Program-made: the position numbers and the translations under genes
The notes under the pieces: generated by a model
The model's database searches: none
What the model was told of the DNA's origin: nothing
The model's input: only the letters and a program-made list of their open reading frames with translations
Source of the DNA: Hemileia vastatrix
Lineage: Eukaryota; Basidiomycota; Pucciniomycetes; Pucciniales; Zaghouaniaceae
Assembly: GCA_030280995.1 (NCBI GenBank)
Contig: JASXTE010000009.1
Span: 1,830,501-1,894,500 of the forward strand
Length of the DNA: 64,000 nt
Direction: 5' to 3'
In this document: piece by piece, positions 48,190 through 61,292 of the stretch
Layout of the letters: each line of letters starts with the position of its first letter
Position numbering within the stretch: position 1 is the stretch's first letter

Positions 48190-48622
48190 AAATGTGATTA
48201 TAAGAAAAAAAATAAGTGCTAGTGATACCAAAAACCCAAGCCAATTTCATTTGGATCGGTTATTTAATAATTATTTTTTAATACATTAAATTTAAAATTC
48301 AAACACCATAAAATATATGAAATTTTTTTATATGAATATTATAAATTTAATCTACCTCTTTCTCATAATTATATTTATAATTTTGTTTTTTTAATTTTTG
48401 ACATTTAAGTTTATTTTTTGGAAATACAAAATTAAATTTTCAACTAAATTTTTTAGTAAGGTAAAATAAATTATAAATTTGACATTTTGTAATTGAATAC
48501 TGAAAAAAATTTATAATTTATTTAAAAAATATTTTTGTTAGAAGAATAACAATATTTTAAGGGTAGAAATATGGTGCAAATTGTAAGTAAAAAAAATTAT
48601 ATTTTTTTTGTGAGGGGTTATT
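48190..48622. repeat. 433-bp remnant of copy B between Gypsy-2 and Gypsy-3
   Basis: Matches 24905-25336 with few changes and lies directly between the two LTRs. It shows that both elements inserted into the same copy B unit, whose continuation lies beyond the window. No gene. Confidence 0.9.
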
Positions 48623-49375
48623 TGTCAGCCAGCTGATTTGAAAGTATTAGTAAATATGATAATAAAAACTAATTAAAGGACATCAGTAACTTACAGAGGA
48701 TTGTTCAGTAATGAAAATGCCCAAAAGAGGGCGTGAACCAATGTCCCAATTACCCTCCAAAGTGGAAAATCCTGGAGTGGGAATAAATTCTAATTATTAA
48801 AATTAGTATATATTTCTTTCTCACCTGACGTGGGTTTTTTCCCTGGGAAAATACATCACATGAGATGTATTGTTCTTTTCTTTTCTATCTTTTTATTTCT
48901 TTTTTCCCTGGAAACTTTATATTTGTTTCTCTTGTCATTTTTAGTCTCTTTATTTCCATGTCTTTGTTCTTTCTCTTTTGCCCCTGATGGGAATAATTTA
49001 TGTATCTAGTCTTTCTTGGGTCTATATAAGGGGGGGAAGATTTGGTGGAAATATCATTCCTTTTTACACACATTTATCCAGTTACCAACGTTGCCATCTT
49101 TTGTTATTACTTTATAAGGTGTTACATTTACATCCTATCATTAATTATAATTTAAAAGGGCTTAAGTTCAAATATTTAATTACCGTGTTGTAAGGGTTTC
49201 AACAAATAAAATAAAATCTTCTAATTTAAAATCTCCATTATTTTAGAAGTCACTACCTCTCAAATAACTATTACTTCCTAAATTTTCTATTAATTAGTTA
49301 CATTACCTTTATATTAACTAATATCTTGTTCAGGGTTACCATAAAATTACTATACCTCTAGTCCACACCCTGACA
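48623..49375 (+). repeat. Gypsy-3 5' LTR (753 bp) with TATA box
   Basis: Begins TGTCAG and ends CTGACA, a perfect 6-bp terminal inverted repeat of the usual TG...CA type. A TATATAAG box lies at 49023-49030. Boundaries come from the break against 25336 on the left and the Gypsy-2-like junction TGACAATTGG on the right. Confidence 0.8.
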
Positions 49376-50366
49376 ATTGGGGGTCTTTTTCCTAAATCAT
49401 TGATACTTGTTCTCTTCCTTCATCGCCGGTGAATTCCAGTGGAATTTGAGCTCCATCCCTTCAACGCCGGAGGATCCTGAACTATAAAACCATTATCCTC
49501 GACACCGACAGTCGCCTGAAGTTGTTTTGTCCACGGCCTAGATCCTTTGAAAAACCGTCACTGTTGTGACGTGGGAGGTGCTCACTTGCAAGTGTTGGAG
49601 CTGCCCCGAGGGTTCTTGACGATTGTACCAGGATAGGAGACAAGAAAAAGAAAAAAAATAAAAAAATAAAAAAAGACTAGATACAAGAAAAGAAACGTGA
49701 GTTAATAGTTTATTTTTTTGGTTAGGAGGGTGCTTTAATGGGGAAAGGATTTTCTTACCCTGTTGAACCACGTATCCAAGTCTCCTTACGAACCTTGAGG
49801 TTGTAGGAGCCATTCGTGCGAAACCTTTTTTGGGAGTAGCTGATTGTTTCTTTTTGACACCTGTACTAGGTTGTCAGCTGAGTGAAACCTGTAGGGAGTA
49901 ACCAGCAGAGGGAATTACTTACAAGTGATCCCTGGGTTTGGACATCAAAGTGGAGTTTTTTTTTTTTTTTTTTAAATAAGCCATCTATTTGTAAGTCCCT
50001 TCCTTTTTTCTAAACCACGCTGTTGCTAATTACGGTAATACACTCTATCTTGGCTAGCCTGTTGCAGAAAAGTAGAAACAGTATAAAGTGGTAAGCTGTT
50101 CAGGGGAAATCAACTAAAAAGTATGATACCTCCTTGTTTTATACTAAAAGTGTGCTCTTACTGACGCAGTGTTATATTTTATTTTGCTTTACATAGTAAA
50201 ATAAATTACTGTGATTTCAATAGAGAATAATTTAGTACTACCTGGTGATAACTTTAAGGAGATACTAGGGATACTAAGACTTGAAAAAAAAGTTATATAA
50301 TTTTTAATCATGAACAATACATTACAACAGTAAGGTGTTCTTCATTGCCTTGATAAAAAATACAAG

Positions 50367-50405
<39 letters not shown>

Positions 50406-50425
50406 CAATTTATTCTAGTATTTAC
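49376..50425 (+). other. Gypsy-3 leader
   Basis: Untranslated leader with no ORF I support. Contains a (TA)n tract at 50371-50401 just before the gag start. Unlike the Gypsy-2 leader it shows no CAGTTGAC repeats. Confidence 0.6.
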
Positions 50426-53400
50426 ATGGCTGATGCTGGCAGTCCTGACATTGAAATTGATTATGATGAGGGTTCAGTAAGTCCCAAATCAAGCCTTGAT
50501 AATGATGGGTTTTCTGATAAACATTTTATAGGACATTCTTATGGAGGAGAATGTGGACCTTCTGGAGTGGACAGGAGAGCAGGAGAAGGTGAAAGTAGAG
50601 CCCCAAGTAGAACCTCCGCCCACAGCAGAGCCTCCAAAGCCCCTTTTTCCCCAAGATGACCTTCCCAAAGGCTTCAAGATAAAAAAGCTCCCCTTAGAGG
50701 TACAAGTTCAAAATTTATCTCACCAGTTAAAGACAATTCAGGGGGAGTTAAACAAGGTAATCAAATTACAAGAGAGAGTCGTAAAAGTAGAAAAGATGTG
50801 CCAGGAGGCATTTCAAAGACGACTCAGAAAGCCCCTGCCAAATCTACCAGTAAAGCAGCCTCCTCCTCAAAGCACCTTGCCTCCAAAACAACAGTTGCCC
50901 CCACCTCCACCTCCACCACCACCTGCTCCAGAAAACATGGTGGTACCAAGATGGCAGTGGAAATGGTACCAAACAAATTACCAACAAAGCCAAGAAGGTC
51001 CTTCAAGACCACCTCTGCAACAGCACAATCTTCACCCTCATCCTTATCACAAGAAGAAGAAAGGGAAGCAAGTAGCCCAGAGGCCTTGGTGAGTGGCAAT
51101 GATCATATTATTTTTTCTACTCCTACTAGTGTGTGTAATATAGGTGATGCCAGTGATATGACTGAAAAACCATTAGTACAGAGTCCGGTGAAATTAGTAT
51201 TTGATCCTGAGAATATATTACATCAAGTTTCTTTAAATGATAATATTAGTCTAACTTCTGTTTCGGAAATTAATCCTTATGTTATTGATTTAAAAGAGTA
51301 TGATGTGAGTTTTGAGTTATATTCAGTGCTTGAAAAATTAGCCTCAAGAATCTTGAAAAATCCTGTAAAACTTGATCACTTAAATAATCCTGAGTTAACA
51401 GTAGTAATTAAAGATGTTGTCAATCGATTCAATAACCTAAAGTTGAATACTAATGTAGCTTTAAGAGCTCAAGATTCAGCTCATTTGGAATTAAAAGACA
51501 AAGTTATTGAATTAATGAATACAACTATTGAGTTGAAACAAGAAAACCAATCATTAAGAGATAAGTCTGCCAATTTGACAGCTTTAGTGACAGAAATTCA
51601 ACCACAGATTAGTGACACTTTTCTTAAAAATATGGAATCTTTGAATGATGAACTTGTTTCATTAAAATCTGAAGTGAGAGGTTTATCAAATAAATTAATT
51701 ACTTGTGAGTCTAGAAATAAGTTATCTTTGTCCACTTTAAATAGTAAGATATCTGAGATTGAAGATCTGAGATTTCAAGTGTCTCACTTGGAGAATGAGT
51801 TACTCCAGCTACAAGTAAACCGGACCTTACCTTCGGAACCAGTGGTACCTGGCCCCTCTTCATGTAAACAACAGGGCACCCAGGTGAATCACTCTGAGAA
51901 GATATTTATGAAAGGAAAACAAAGAGCTGTCAGCCCAGTCAAAAAATTGAGTAATGCTGGTTCCTCTTCTTTCCATCATGAATTATCTGATCATTTATTA
52001 AAACTACAGGACATGTTGAAAATGGAGAAATTATTTCCCAAAAATAAGCTTTCCTCCAACCAGAAACATTGGCCAAAGATTGAGAGATATCCAACCTTTT
52101 ATGGAGAAACAAATTCAGATTGGCAACATTTTATTCAGAGAATTGATAACCAAAAGAATAGTTATAAACTCCCTGATGAGGAAATTACTTCAAAATTTAT
52201 TTCTTTATTTGAAAATGTTGCTTTAATGTGGTATGAGTCTGTATTATTAGATGGGATTAATCATACTTGGGAAGAATGGAAAGAACTCATTGCTGCCCAG
52301 TTTGGGGGATCCACATTTAGATTGGCTCAGCAACAACTGTATGAGGAGTGTAAATATTCCTATGCAGAAAAACCAATTGCTTTCTTAATGAAACTGTCAA
52401 AAATATTGAGAGCAATTGATCCAAAAATGGACTATGATTTATGGAGGGAAAGGATCCTTTATAAATTACCGAGTTCCTTGAGGGATTTAGTGGTGGCAAG
52501 GACTGAGAATGTGAGGGAACATTCATCTTTTATTTCAAGATGTAATGAGATATTACTCAACAATAAATTTCAGCCTAAGCACTACCCTCAAAAAGGGGTG
52601 GAATCCCCAAAACCTACAGGATGGAAGCCACCTGTTGAGAAGCCTGGAAAACCTTCTGCACCAGTTGCCCCAAGGAAATACCCAAGTAATACTTGTGTAA
52701 AGTGTGGAAAAACATGGCAGAAGGGTCATATTTGTGAGAAAAGAATAAATCTTATTGAACAAGATGAGCCGGAAGACAGTCATCATGAGGAAGAAGACTC
52801 CTCTAGTGATTGTGACAGTAATATTTCTTATGGTGACAACAACTCCAATGAAGTTTATATGTTGGAAAATGATGTACATTTACTTGAACAGAATGCTGAC
52901 ATAGAAAATGTGGATTTAATTGGGGTTGAAGATGCTGACATAATTAGGGATATTGAGAAGGATTCTATAGTCATTACTCCAATCAAAGCTCCTGTTATAA
53001 TAAATGGGAAGAAATTGGACATTATCTTGGATACTGGTGCTGGAGGCAGTGTGGTATCCTCAGCAGCCTTTGCTGCCATTGATAATGACTATGAAAAGAA
53101 GCTATTACCTATGGCAAATACATATTGGAAAGGAATTGGGTCTGTTTTAAGCCCTAAAGGAAAATATAAGACAACTGTATTTTTTAAGTATAGCCATGGG
53201 TATGTAAGAGCTGAATGTGATTTTGTTGTCATGGATGGTGACAACTTGAGCAATTGGTTTATCATGGGGAATGATATTATTACAAAGTTTGGTATCAAAT
53301 TGGACCCTGCTAATTAATGCTTCACTATGGGGATGAATGGGAAGAAAAAATTTAAAATTACTTCCTCCAGAAAATGTTCAGCTCCCATGGTAAAAACATG

Positions 53401-53700
53401 TTTTTCCCTTGATCAATACAAGGGCAGACCTTCTGCAGAACATGAAGCTTTGTCTGATGAAATCCTAAAAGCTTCATTTGGTGAACAGCTCAGTACTGCA
53501 GAAAAGGATGAGGTAATTAAATTAATCACATCATTCCCTATGGCCTTTGCACATGGAAAACATGAGTTGGGACTGGTTGTGGACCATGAAATGAAAGTCT
53601 CATTATCATTTAAATTAGATGATATATCACCCAGTCTAAAGAAAAAACCTTATCCTGCATCCCCTTCTAAGAGAAAGGATATTGAGGATAATATTACCAC
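50426..53700 (+). pseudogene. Gypsy-3 gag-protease-RT, spliced gag, split by insertion
   Basis: Exon 1 (50426-50476) joins 50532 across a 55-bp intron (50477-50531, GTAAGT...ATAG), in phase and at the same place as in Gypsy-2. The second frame ends at 51092, and the main frame, one back, is open from 50798. Residues follow Gypsy-2: long coiled coil, Retrotrans_gag (WPKIERYPTFYG...WYESVLLDG), zinc knuckle (CVKCGKTWQKGHIC) and protease (IILDTGAGGS). TAA at 53315-53317 breaks the frame at the position of a Gln codon. The frame stops at 53700 in the segment before RT because a DNA element is inserted. It resumes at 63674 with RT sequence open to the window end (YPLPRINSIH-like motif, CLDGNKGYQQ, MPFGPK). 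Confidence 0.88.
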
Positions 53701-53739
53701 CACCACGCAATATGGGGGGGCGGACTTGCTAGCAAGTCC
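53701..53739 (+). repeat. Left terminal inverted repeat with palindrome
   Basis: 39 bp: CACCACGCAATAT, seven Gs, CGG overlap, then ACTTGCTAGCAAGTCC. The right end differs by two extra Ts before the G run and lacks the CGG. Confidence 0.85.
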
Positions 53740-53959
53740 GCAACCTTGAACCCTAATTCATATCTTTTTCAGCACACATTGAGGTGGTGATGAAACAATC
53801 ATGAAGAAATATTGAATTTACTTTGAAAACACCTTGAAACTGATTTGAACCTTCATTGAACCACAGTTGATTAATAGTTCAAAAAATATTCACAGCAGGA
53901 AAAAAGTGTGCACTAGATGTCTAGTGCTTTTTTTTGCTTCCTGAATTGATTCCTGGTAG

Positions 53960-55120
53960 AGTTACAAGTGGGACTTCCATCTGATGCCTCCCTCCCCTAA
54001 TTCTCCCTTATCTTCAATCTGACTTCCTATCCTACCCCCTTATCTCATTTCTAAACTTGCCATCTACTTACCCATTTTCCCTATTCCTTTCCTTCACAGT
54101 GAGAAAACAACTCTCCTCTCCTTCCCCCCCTCTCCCTTCTCTTCTCTTCATTTCTCACACCTCCCCCAGACCCTCACTCACCTTTCCCAGCCCACTGTCA
54201 TTATTTAGTTTTATTTTACTTTGTATTTTTTTCATTTTTCATGTTTCTTCCCTACAAAAATCTTCCTTTTTCAACGATTGGCCACATTTTTTTAGTAAAC
54301 ACAAGCAACTCAAATTCTGAAATATGTATTTAGTTACATTATTTACCACTTGGAATGGGTTATAATTCCTCACAATTTTATTCCTTGTTATTTCTAATTT
54401 ATACATATTAATTATTCTCAAGTTTATAAAAAGTTGGCTACTTCCCAAGCCCTTGCATGCCTCCCCAACACTTTTTTCACCTCTTCAATCTCATCGCTCA
54501 CCTCCCCCAGAAAAATAAAGGAACTGGGAAAGGCTGGGGAAGGTGAGAGAGGGGCTTTACAGGGCTGGAGAAGTTATAAAATCCCCTAACCCACTTCGGG
54601 AAGGCTGGAAAAGGTGGGCAAGGGTCCTTAAAGGGCTAGGAGAGTTGATAAAAGCCTCTCACCTACTACTCACAGCCCTACTTAGTCTTTACAGCACCTC
54701 GTTCACATCTCCAGCCAAATTAAGGGACTTGGGAAGCTGGGGGAGGTGAGCGAGGGGCTTTGAAAGTCTGTGGGAGGTAATAAAAGCCTCTCACTCACTT
54801 CTCCCAGCCTTCCTTAGTCTTTACAGCACCTCGCTCACATCTCCAGCCAAAGTAAGGGACTGGGGGAGGCTGGAAGAGGTGAGTGAAGGGCTGGAAAGAT
54901 TGGGAAGGTGAGAAAGGGCTAGAGGAGGTAAGCGAGAGCTGGGGGATGTGGACAATAAACTGGGGAGGTGAGTAATAGTTTTAGAATGTGAGAGAAAGGC
55001 TGGTGAGGGCTAATGGAGGTGAGTGGGGTGAGTGAGGGGAATGGGAGGTGAGCGAGAGGTTGCAAAAGGGGTGTAGTTGTGTTAAAAGTGAAAATAGAGT
55101 GGAGGGGAGTAGTGAGGAGG
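53960..55120. repeat. Pyrimidine-to-purine switch region with CTCACCTCCCCCAG-like repeats
   Basis: 53960-54210 and 54450-54510 are strongly C/T-rich (CTCACCTCCCCCAG words). From about 54515 to 55110 the same strand becomes G/A-rich with many copies of GGGGGAGGTGAG, GAGGGGCTTT and related words, partly in units of about 110 bp (54530, 54600, 54720, 54850). The two halves are loosely complementary and could fold or form G-quadruplex or triplex structures. No convincing gene. A GCACTAGATGTCTAGTGC hairpin lies near 53912. Confidence 0.7.
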
Positions 55121-56573
55121 GCTTAAACATAGATTTTGAAGCTTAAAGGGTGTAGCAAATGTATCAGGAGGGCAATAAAAGGGTGGTGAGTGGTAATAGA
55201 ATTAACAGAAATGAAAAGGCAGAAAAATTTGTGTGGAGAGATTGAGAGGTTGTCCATTGAGGTAGTGAAAAATGGAGTGTGAACTTTGTTCTTCGGGCGA
55301 ACATCAGAGTTCACCCCCTCAATCTACAGCTCTATTCTGCCGATATGGAAAATGATTGATAATTATTTTTTATTGATATTTTTGAACTTAAACCTATAGT
55401 TTATACGTCTTTATTTTATATTTTTGATTTACAATGCACTTTAAGACTAAGAAAGTAATATAGTAAAATAATTGATAATGAAATACTATTTTGCTTTTTT
55501 ACACAATAATTCACAGAATTCTTTTGATAACTATACATGATATAAATAAATAATATAATAGGAAAATTGTAGCAAAAAGTTAAAAACTAGAATAAAACAT
55601 TTAAAGAAATTTTAAACTATTGAACTTATGTATTTTTTGAGTTTATTGTATTTATTTTTAAATGTAATAGTAAAATATGTTGGTTAGATTAAAAATAGCT
55701 TTGAATTAAATTAAATAATTAGGGTAAAGGTTGAGGAAAAGATTTATCCACATATATAACCATTTAGGCTTATTTCTTGTTTTGTGATTGCTATATATAA
55801 CTGGATAATTGACTGTAATAACTGCAAATTTAAAAAACTTCAATAAGTTATCTACCTCAATATATTTATGATAATCTATTCAGTAACAGAATAAAATATC
55901 TGAGTCCTTTCTTTTACTAATTTTTTTTCATTTCAATGACTATATACATTTTCAAAAAAATTATTTATCATGTTTTTGGTGGAACTTAGATTGAACTCTC
56001 AATGCAATCTTGTTTCCAAGTGTGGTTCATAATAATTTAAGCCATGAAAAAATTTATACTTTTTTAGAAGTTTTATTAATTACTTTTAAATATAAAAATA
56101 ATTATATTTTTACATCAAAATATTTTTATTAAACACTTTGAAGTTCTAAAAATAAGTACATATTAAGAATTATTTTTAGATAATATTATATTAAAAAAAG
56201 TTTTAAGTTGATTATATATTATTATGATATGATTTCTTTCCATATTACGTATTACAAAACTACCTAAAAATCAATTTTATACAACTATATTACATAAAAA
56301 AGATATCAGCTCTTCTGCTTAGATTTAAAGTACTTCAAAAAAACATTATTTTTGCCTTAGGTACACATTATATAGAGTATTCAGAGCATCATATTAATTT
56401 TTTAGACTTACACATTTAAGTTGAATGGAAGCCTCACAGGATAAAATTGGTCATTTTGTAAAAAAAAAAATAAGTAAATATCTTTTAAATCAATATATAT
56501 TTTTATAAAAAGTCAAATTTTAATATTTATGTTTAGTTTAAAATCTGTTATGAAGATTTGAAATATTGCTATT
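55121..56573. other. AT-rich interior of the TIR element, left of Copia
   Basis: No gene, RNA or repeat supported. The last five bases, CTATT, are the Copia target site. Confidence 0.6.
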
Positions 56574-57186
56574 TGTCAATGTTAGTTACTTTATAGCATA
56601 AATATATCTATATATATATATATACATATCAAACCTAGATAGTTCTCTTATCATTCGATTCTATAAATTCAAATTACTAAATCTTTAACCTAACATGATG
56701 ATAGATTAGCATTGTATATGGCTGCCAGTATCTTCTCATACCGGCATCCATCTTTCTCTTTTATATCTTAATTTATTTTATCTCGTAGTTAAAATACTAA
56801 CTCACACTTATCCTATTACTTAAAGTTTTGTCCCACTGTCCATTTCTGTCCATTATCTTTATTCTTCCTTGAGTCCTAAATTTACCTGTCGCCTCTGCTT
56901 AACAGGTAATCATGTACGTATGCTCTGCGGTAGCTCGGCATCCATCTTTCTCTTTTATATCTTAATTTATTTTATCTCGTAGTTAAAATACCAACTCACA
57001 CTTATCCTATTACTTAAAGTTTTGTCCCACTGTCCATTTCTGTCCATTATCTTTATTCTTCCTTGAGTCCTAAATTTACCTGTCGCCTCTGCTTAACAGG
57101 TAATCATTTTTGTCCCACTGTCCATTTCTGTCCATTATCTTTATTCTTCCTTGAGTCCTAAATTTACCTGTCGCCTCTGCTTAACA
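56574..57186 (+). repeat. Copia 5' LTR with internal duplication
   Basis: Contains about 2.4 tandem copies of a unit of roughly 195 bp that starts GGCATCCATCTTTCTC and includes TTTTGTCCCACTGTCC and CTCTGCTTAACAGG. The last copy is shortened. The same arrangement is in the 3' LTR. A purine/G-rich primer-binding candidate (GTTATGGGCCCAGCGCC) follows. Confidence 0.93.
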
Positions 57187-57293
57187 GGGTTATGGGCCCA
57201 GCGCCCCTGCTTCTCTAATATAATCTGGCGACTCCACAATCTACGAACACTGCTTGGTCTTCATCCTCTTCCACAAATTCCGCACACACTGCT

Positions 57294-60200
57294 ATGGCCG
57301 AATCATCTACACCAGCTCCAAACTTCTCTTATCTTCAAGACAACTCTAACTTCTCAGAGATTAAGGGAATCGAAAAACTTAATGACAAAAACTATAGCAC
57401 GTGGAAAACAGACCTTAGATATGCTCTCACGGTCAGAAACCTTGACCAATTTCTTAGTGAAGAATGCCCGGTCCGTAAAGATCCAGATCTCCTTTCAATA
57501 TTTAAAATAAGACAGCGACAAACAAACACTATCATTAAGATGTTCATGGATCGGGCTAATCAACACAAGTTCATACTAGATGACGAAGCAGTGGAACCAG
57601 CACAATTATGGACTCGAATAAAGAATCATTATGCATCAAAGTCAAGTCAAAATTGCTCCTACGTCGTTAACAAATTGTTTAAAATCAAATTTCTTGAAAG
57701 CAACATACTTGGAGCAATGGACGAATTCAGAAGTACTTTCAAGTTACTAAGGGATGTGGCTCCGGACTTATTTAAAGAAAACATCTTGTCATACATAATG
57801 GCAAATTACGTTCTAAATCTCCTACCTGAATCATATCAAACTGCTGCAACAATAATACTTAGTAAATACGATATCACCAATCAACGACCCACGATTGAAA
57901 GTATTTTCGCAGACATAGAGGCTGAAGTTACACGACGCAAAGTACTTAACACGTCTGGCAATGCTTCTGGGACAGTTTTAGCTATGGACACTAAAACTAG
58001 AAACTTCTGTTCGAAAGGGAAGCATAATCCCTTGGCTCCCCACTCAGAAGACTCTTGCTTTCACTTACATCCCGAAAAGCGTGAAGAATACTTAAAACGA
58101 AAAAAGGACAAAGAAAACAAGGACAATTCTAATCAACAAAAAGTTTTATCTGTTTTCTCCGATATTCCTCACGATCACGCAATCCTCGACAGTGGGGCTT
58201 CTTTTTCAATCTTTAATGATCGCAATCTGTTTAAACTGTTTAAGCCCACTAAAATAGCACTATCTCTGGCAAATGGGGACGAGGTACATGCCCTTGGACA
58301 AGGCACTGTTACCTTTAACTCATCTTCCGGCCAAGAATTTAGTATTGATAATGCCTTATACGCACCCTCCATCAAGGTCACTCTCATATCCGCGATGGAT
58401 CTCATTCTCAATGGTCGATATTTAATCAATGACAATGGAACATTCAAAATTTAAAACAACAAAAATACTCTTATTGAGTGCTCCACTAAAGGTCGAATAA
58501 TTAGTTTTCCCTTTCATAAATATTCTATATATAATATCACTTCCTCTTTATCGGCTATTCAAAATAATCGAGAATTATTACACCATAACTTTGGTCATCC
58601 TAATAATCACATCATGGAACTGCTCTTTCCAGGTGTGAATTTCTCTGACTTCATTTGTAAAACATGCGCTCTAGCTAAATCTCATATCTTACCTTATTCG
58701 GGCTCTTTTCCTACTCCTGAATCTCCTCTCGACGTGATTCACATGGATTTATGTGGACCAATCACTCCAGAATCCAAAGGTGGGAAAAATTATTTCTTTC
58801 AAATTGTCGATGGTCATTCTCACTATCGACATACATATTTTCTTGAACTTAAATCTGAAACCTTCGAAAAACTGAAAGAATATGAAAAATTAGTCGAAAA
58901 TCAGCAGGAACGCAAAATTAAATGCATTGTTTCAGATAACGGTGGTGAATTTACCAGTAATGCCGTTAAAAATCATTTAAAAGAAAAAGGTATTCTACAT
59001 CTACGCACTGCACCTTATTCCCCCCAACAAAATCTCATCGCTGAACGAGGAAATCGCTCAATTGTTGAAAAAGCTAGATGTCTGCTGATTGAATCAGGAC
59101 TCGACTCCTATTGGTGGGCCGAAGCAGTTAATACTGCTACCTTTTTACTTAATATCTTACCTTCCTCTTCACTCAAAAACAACAAGTCGCCCTGGGAACT
59201 TTGGCATAAAGATACTGTTAAACTCCCTAGAAACCTACATCCTTTTGGATCTGATATTGTCTACTTTCAACAAAAACATAATCGAGACGGCAAATTTGAT
59301 AGAAGTGGTGAAGAAGGTATATTCCTGGGTTATTGTGAGGGGCATTTCAACTTTCGCATTTATTCTCTTAAATCTGATAAAATAATTATCACACATGATG
59401 TTAAATTTTTAAATACTTTTAATCTAGCCCGAACAATAACCAAAGGTGAACCTATCGATACTCTAATCTTTCCTGATCTGGAATACATATCTACCCCAAC
59501 CTTCAACGAAAATTTAAACAATTCAACTTCTGATCGTTTTCAAAATATTGAAGATCCTCCTATTCCGAATACTCAAAATGAGGAAGAAAATCCCTCAAAC
59601 TCTTACACTTCCAAACATTATACTTACGTGGATAAAAACACTCCTCCTATTAATGAAATAACATCTGATATAGACTCTTCCAACATCCTTACCACTAATC
59701 GTAGAGGCAAACCAATCTTTATGGTTGTCACTCCATATGACACTCCTAAAAACTATTATGAGGCTATCAATTCTCCAGATAGCGATGAATGGTTAAAGGC
59801 AATTCAAACTGAACTCAACAGTATCGCTAAACATAACGTTTGGGAAGAAACTGTAATACCAGATCACAATCACCTTCTTGGAACCACATGGACTTTTAAA
59901 AGAAAGACCGATTCAGAAGGTAACATTTTCAAGTATAAAGCTAGATTTTGTGTTCAAGGGTTCTCACAAATAGAAGGTATTGAATACAATGACACTTACG
60001 CTCCCACCGGACGTCTATCCACTCTTCGTTTCCTCCTCGGCGTCGCTGCCTTCAAAGACTGGGAATTGCATCAAATGGATGTCAAATCAGCCTTTTTACA
60101 TGGTGAACCCAATGAAGATCTCTATCTCAAATTTCCATGTGGTTATACTCCTCAAAATACGAATTGTTGTCTTCATCTCAAAAAAATCATTATATGGCCT

Positions 60201-61281
60201 GAAGCAAAGTCCACGCTGTTGGTATCTCAAACTTTCCTCTTTCTTCAAAGATATAGGTTTTAGACCAAGTATTGCCGATCCCTGCTTATTTCTCAGTGAA
60301 GACTCTTCCAATCCATGCTACGTTTTTATTCATGTTGATGACCTTATCATTGGTGGTCCGTCAATTCAAAACTTCAAAGACAAAATATCTAAGGTATTTG
60401 ATATGGATGATCAAGGGGAATTATCTTGGGTTCTCGGAATGAAAGTTACAAGAAATAGAAGCCTCAAAACAATTAATTTATCTCAATCACTCTATATAAA
60501 TAAACTGTTATCAGAATTCAATCATGAAAATTGTCGATCGGTATCTACTCCACTGGTTCCCAATACTCAAATTATTTCTGGCGAATCTACCAAACTCACT
60601 TGCCAATTCAACTATCGAAGGGCTATTGGTCTACTCAATTATCTGGTCTTATGCACTCGTCCTGATTTGGCATTTGCCGCCAGTTCCCTTGCTCAATTCC
60701 TTAATAATCCCACTGATGAACAATTTATTGCTTTCTTTCATATATTAAGATATCTTCAACTTACTAAAAACTATTGCCTAACTTTAGGTAACGTTAAAAA
60801 CAGTGAACTAGGCTATTTAACAGGCTTTGCCGATTCTGATTATAATAAGTCCACCGACTCGAAATCTACATCTGGTACTCTTATTTTTCATCTTGGTCTC
60901 ATTAACTGGCGATCTTCTAAACAACAATCAGTTGCTCTATCCACTTCTGAGTCAGAATATTATTCTATGACTGAGTGCGGTCAAGATTTACTTTGGACCA
61001 AGGAACTTTTTAACGATTTTTCGATTCCATTAAAATTGTCAATACTCAAAGGCGATAATCAAGGGGCCATTAATCTAACCTTGAATCCTCTCTATCAGCA
61101 TAGGACCCGTCATATTAATACAAGAATATGCTGGTTACGTGAACAAGTCAACAATGGTGAATTCAAAATAGAATATGTTCCCACCACCAATATGGTGGCT
61201 GATATTCTCACCAAGTCACTTTCTCGTCCAAAACATCATGGTTTTCTAGAATCCCTTTATCTTTTACCCTCGCTGTCTTGA
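57294..61281 (+). pseudogene. Copia gag-pol polyprotein, one stop and one frameshift
   Basis: Starts at ATG 57294. Gag (residues 1 to about 230) contains KLNDKNYSTWKTDLR, typical of Copia gag; a Cys/His segment (FCSKGKHNPLAPHSEDSCFH) follows. Protease has ILDSGASFS. TAA at 58452-58454 interrupts a frame otherwise open through the GAG-pre-integrase finger (LLHHNFGHPN...CKTCALAKS) and the integrase (HMDLCGP; SDNGGEF; AERGNRS). RT begins at DEWLKAIQTELN. Near 60179-60185, in a run of seven As, the frame shifts by one base, and the rest reads on in another frame to 61281: HVDD (variant of YVDD) and RNase H (FADSDYNKSTDSKSTSG; STSESEYYS). The homopolymer location makes an assembly error possible. 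The stop could be a mutation or a readthrough site. Confidence 0.9.
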
Positions 61282-61282
61282 G

Positions 61283-61292
61283 CACGGGAGGG
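61283..61292 (+). promoter_or_regulatory. Copia polypurine tract
   Basis: CACGGGAGGG directly precedes the 3' LTR. Confidence 0.7.

Noticed and set aside
57151..57510. ORF starting in the Copia 5' LTR
   Set aside because: Overlaps the real gag frame in another frame, begins inside the LTR and has no recognisable domain.
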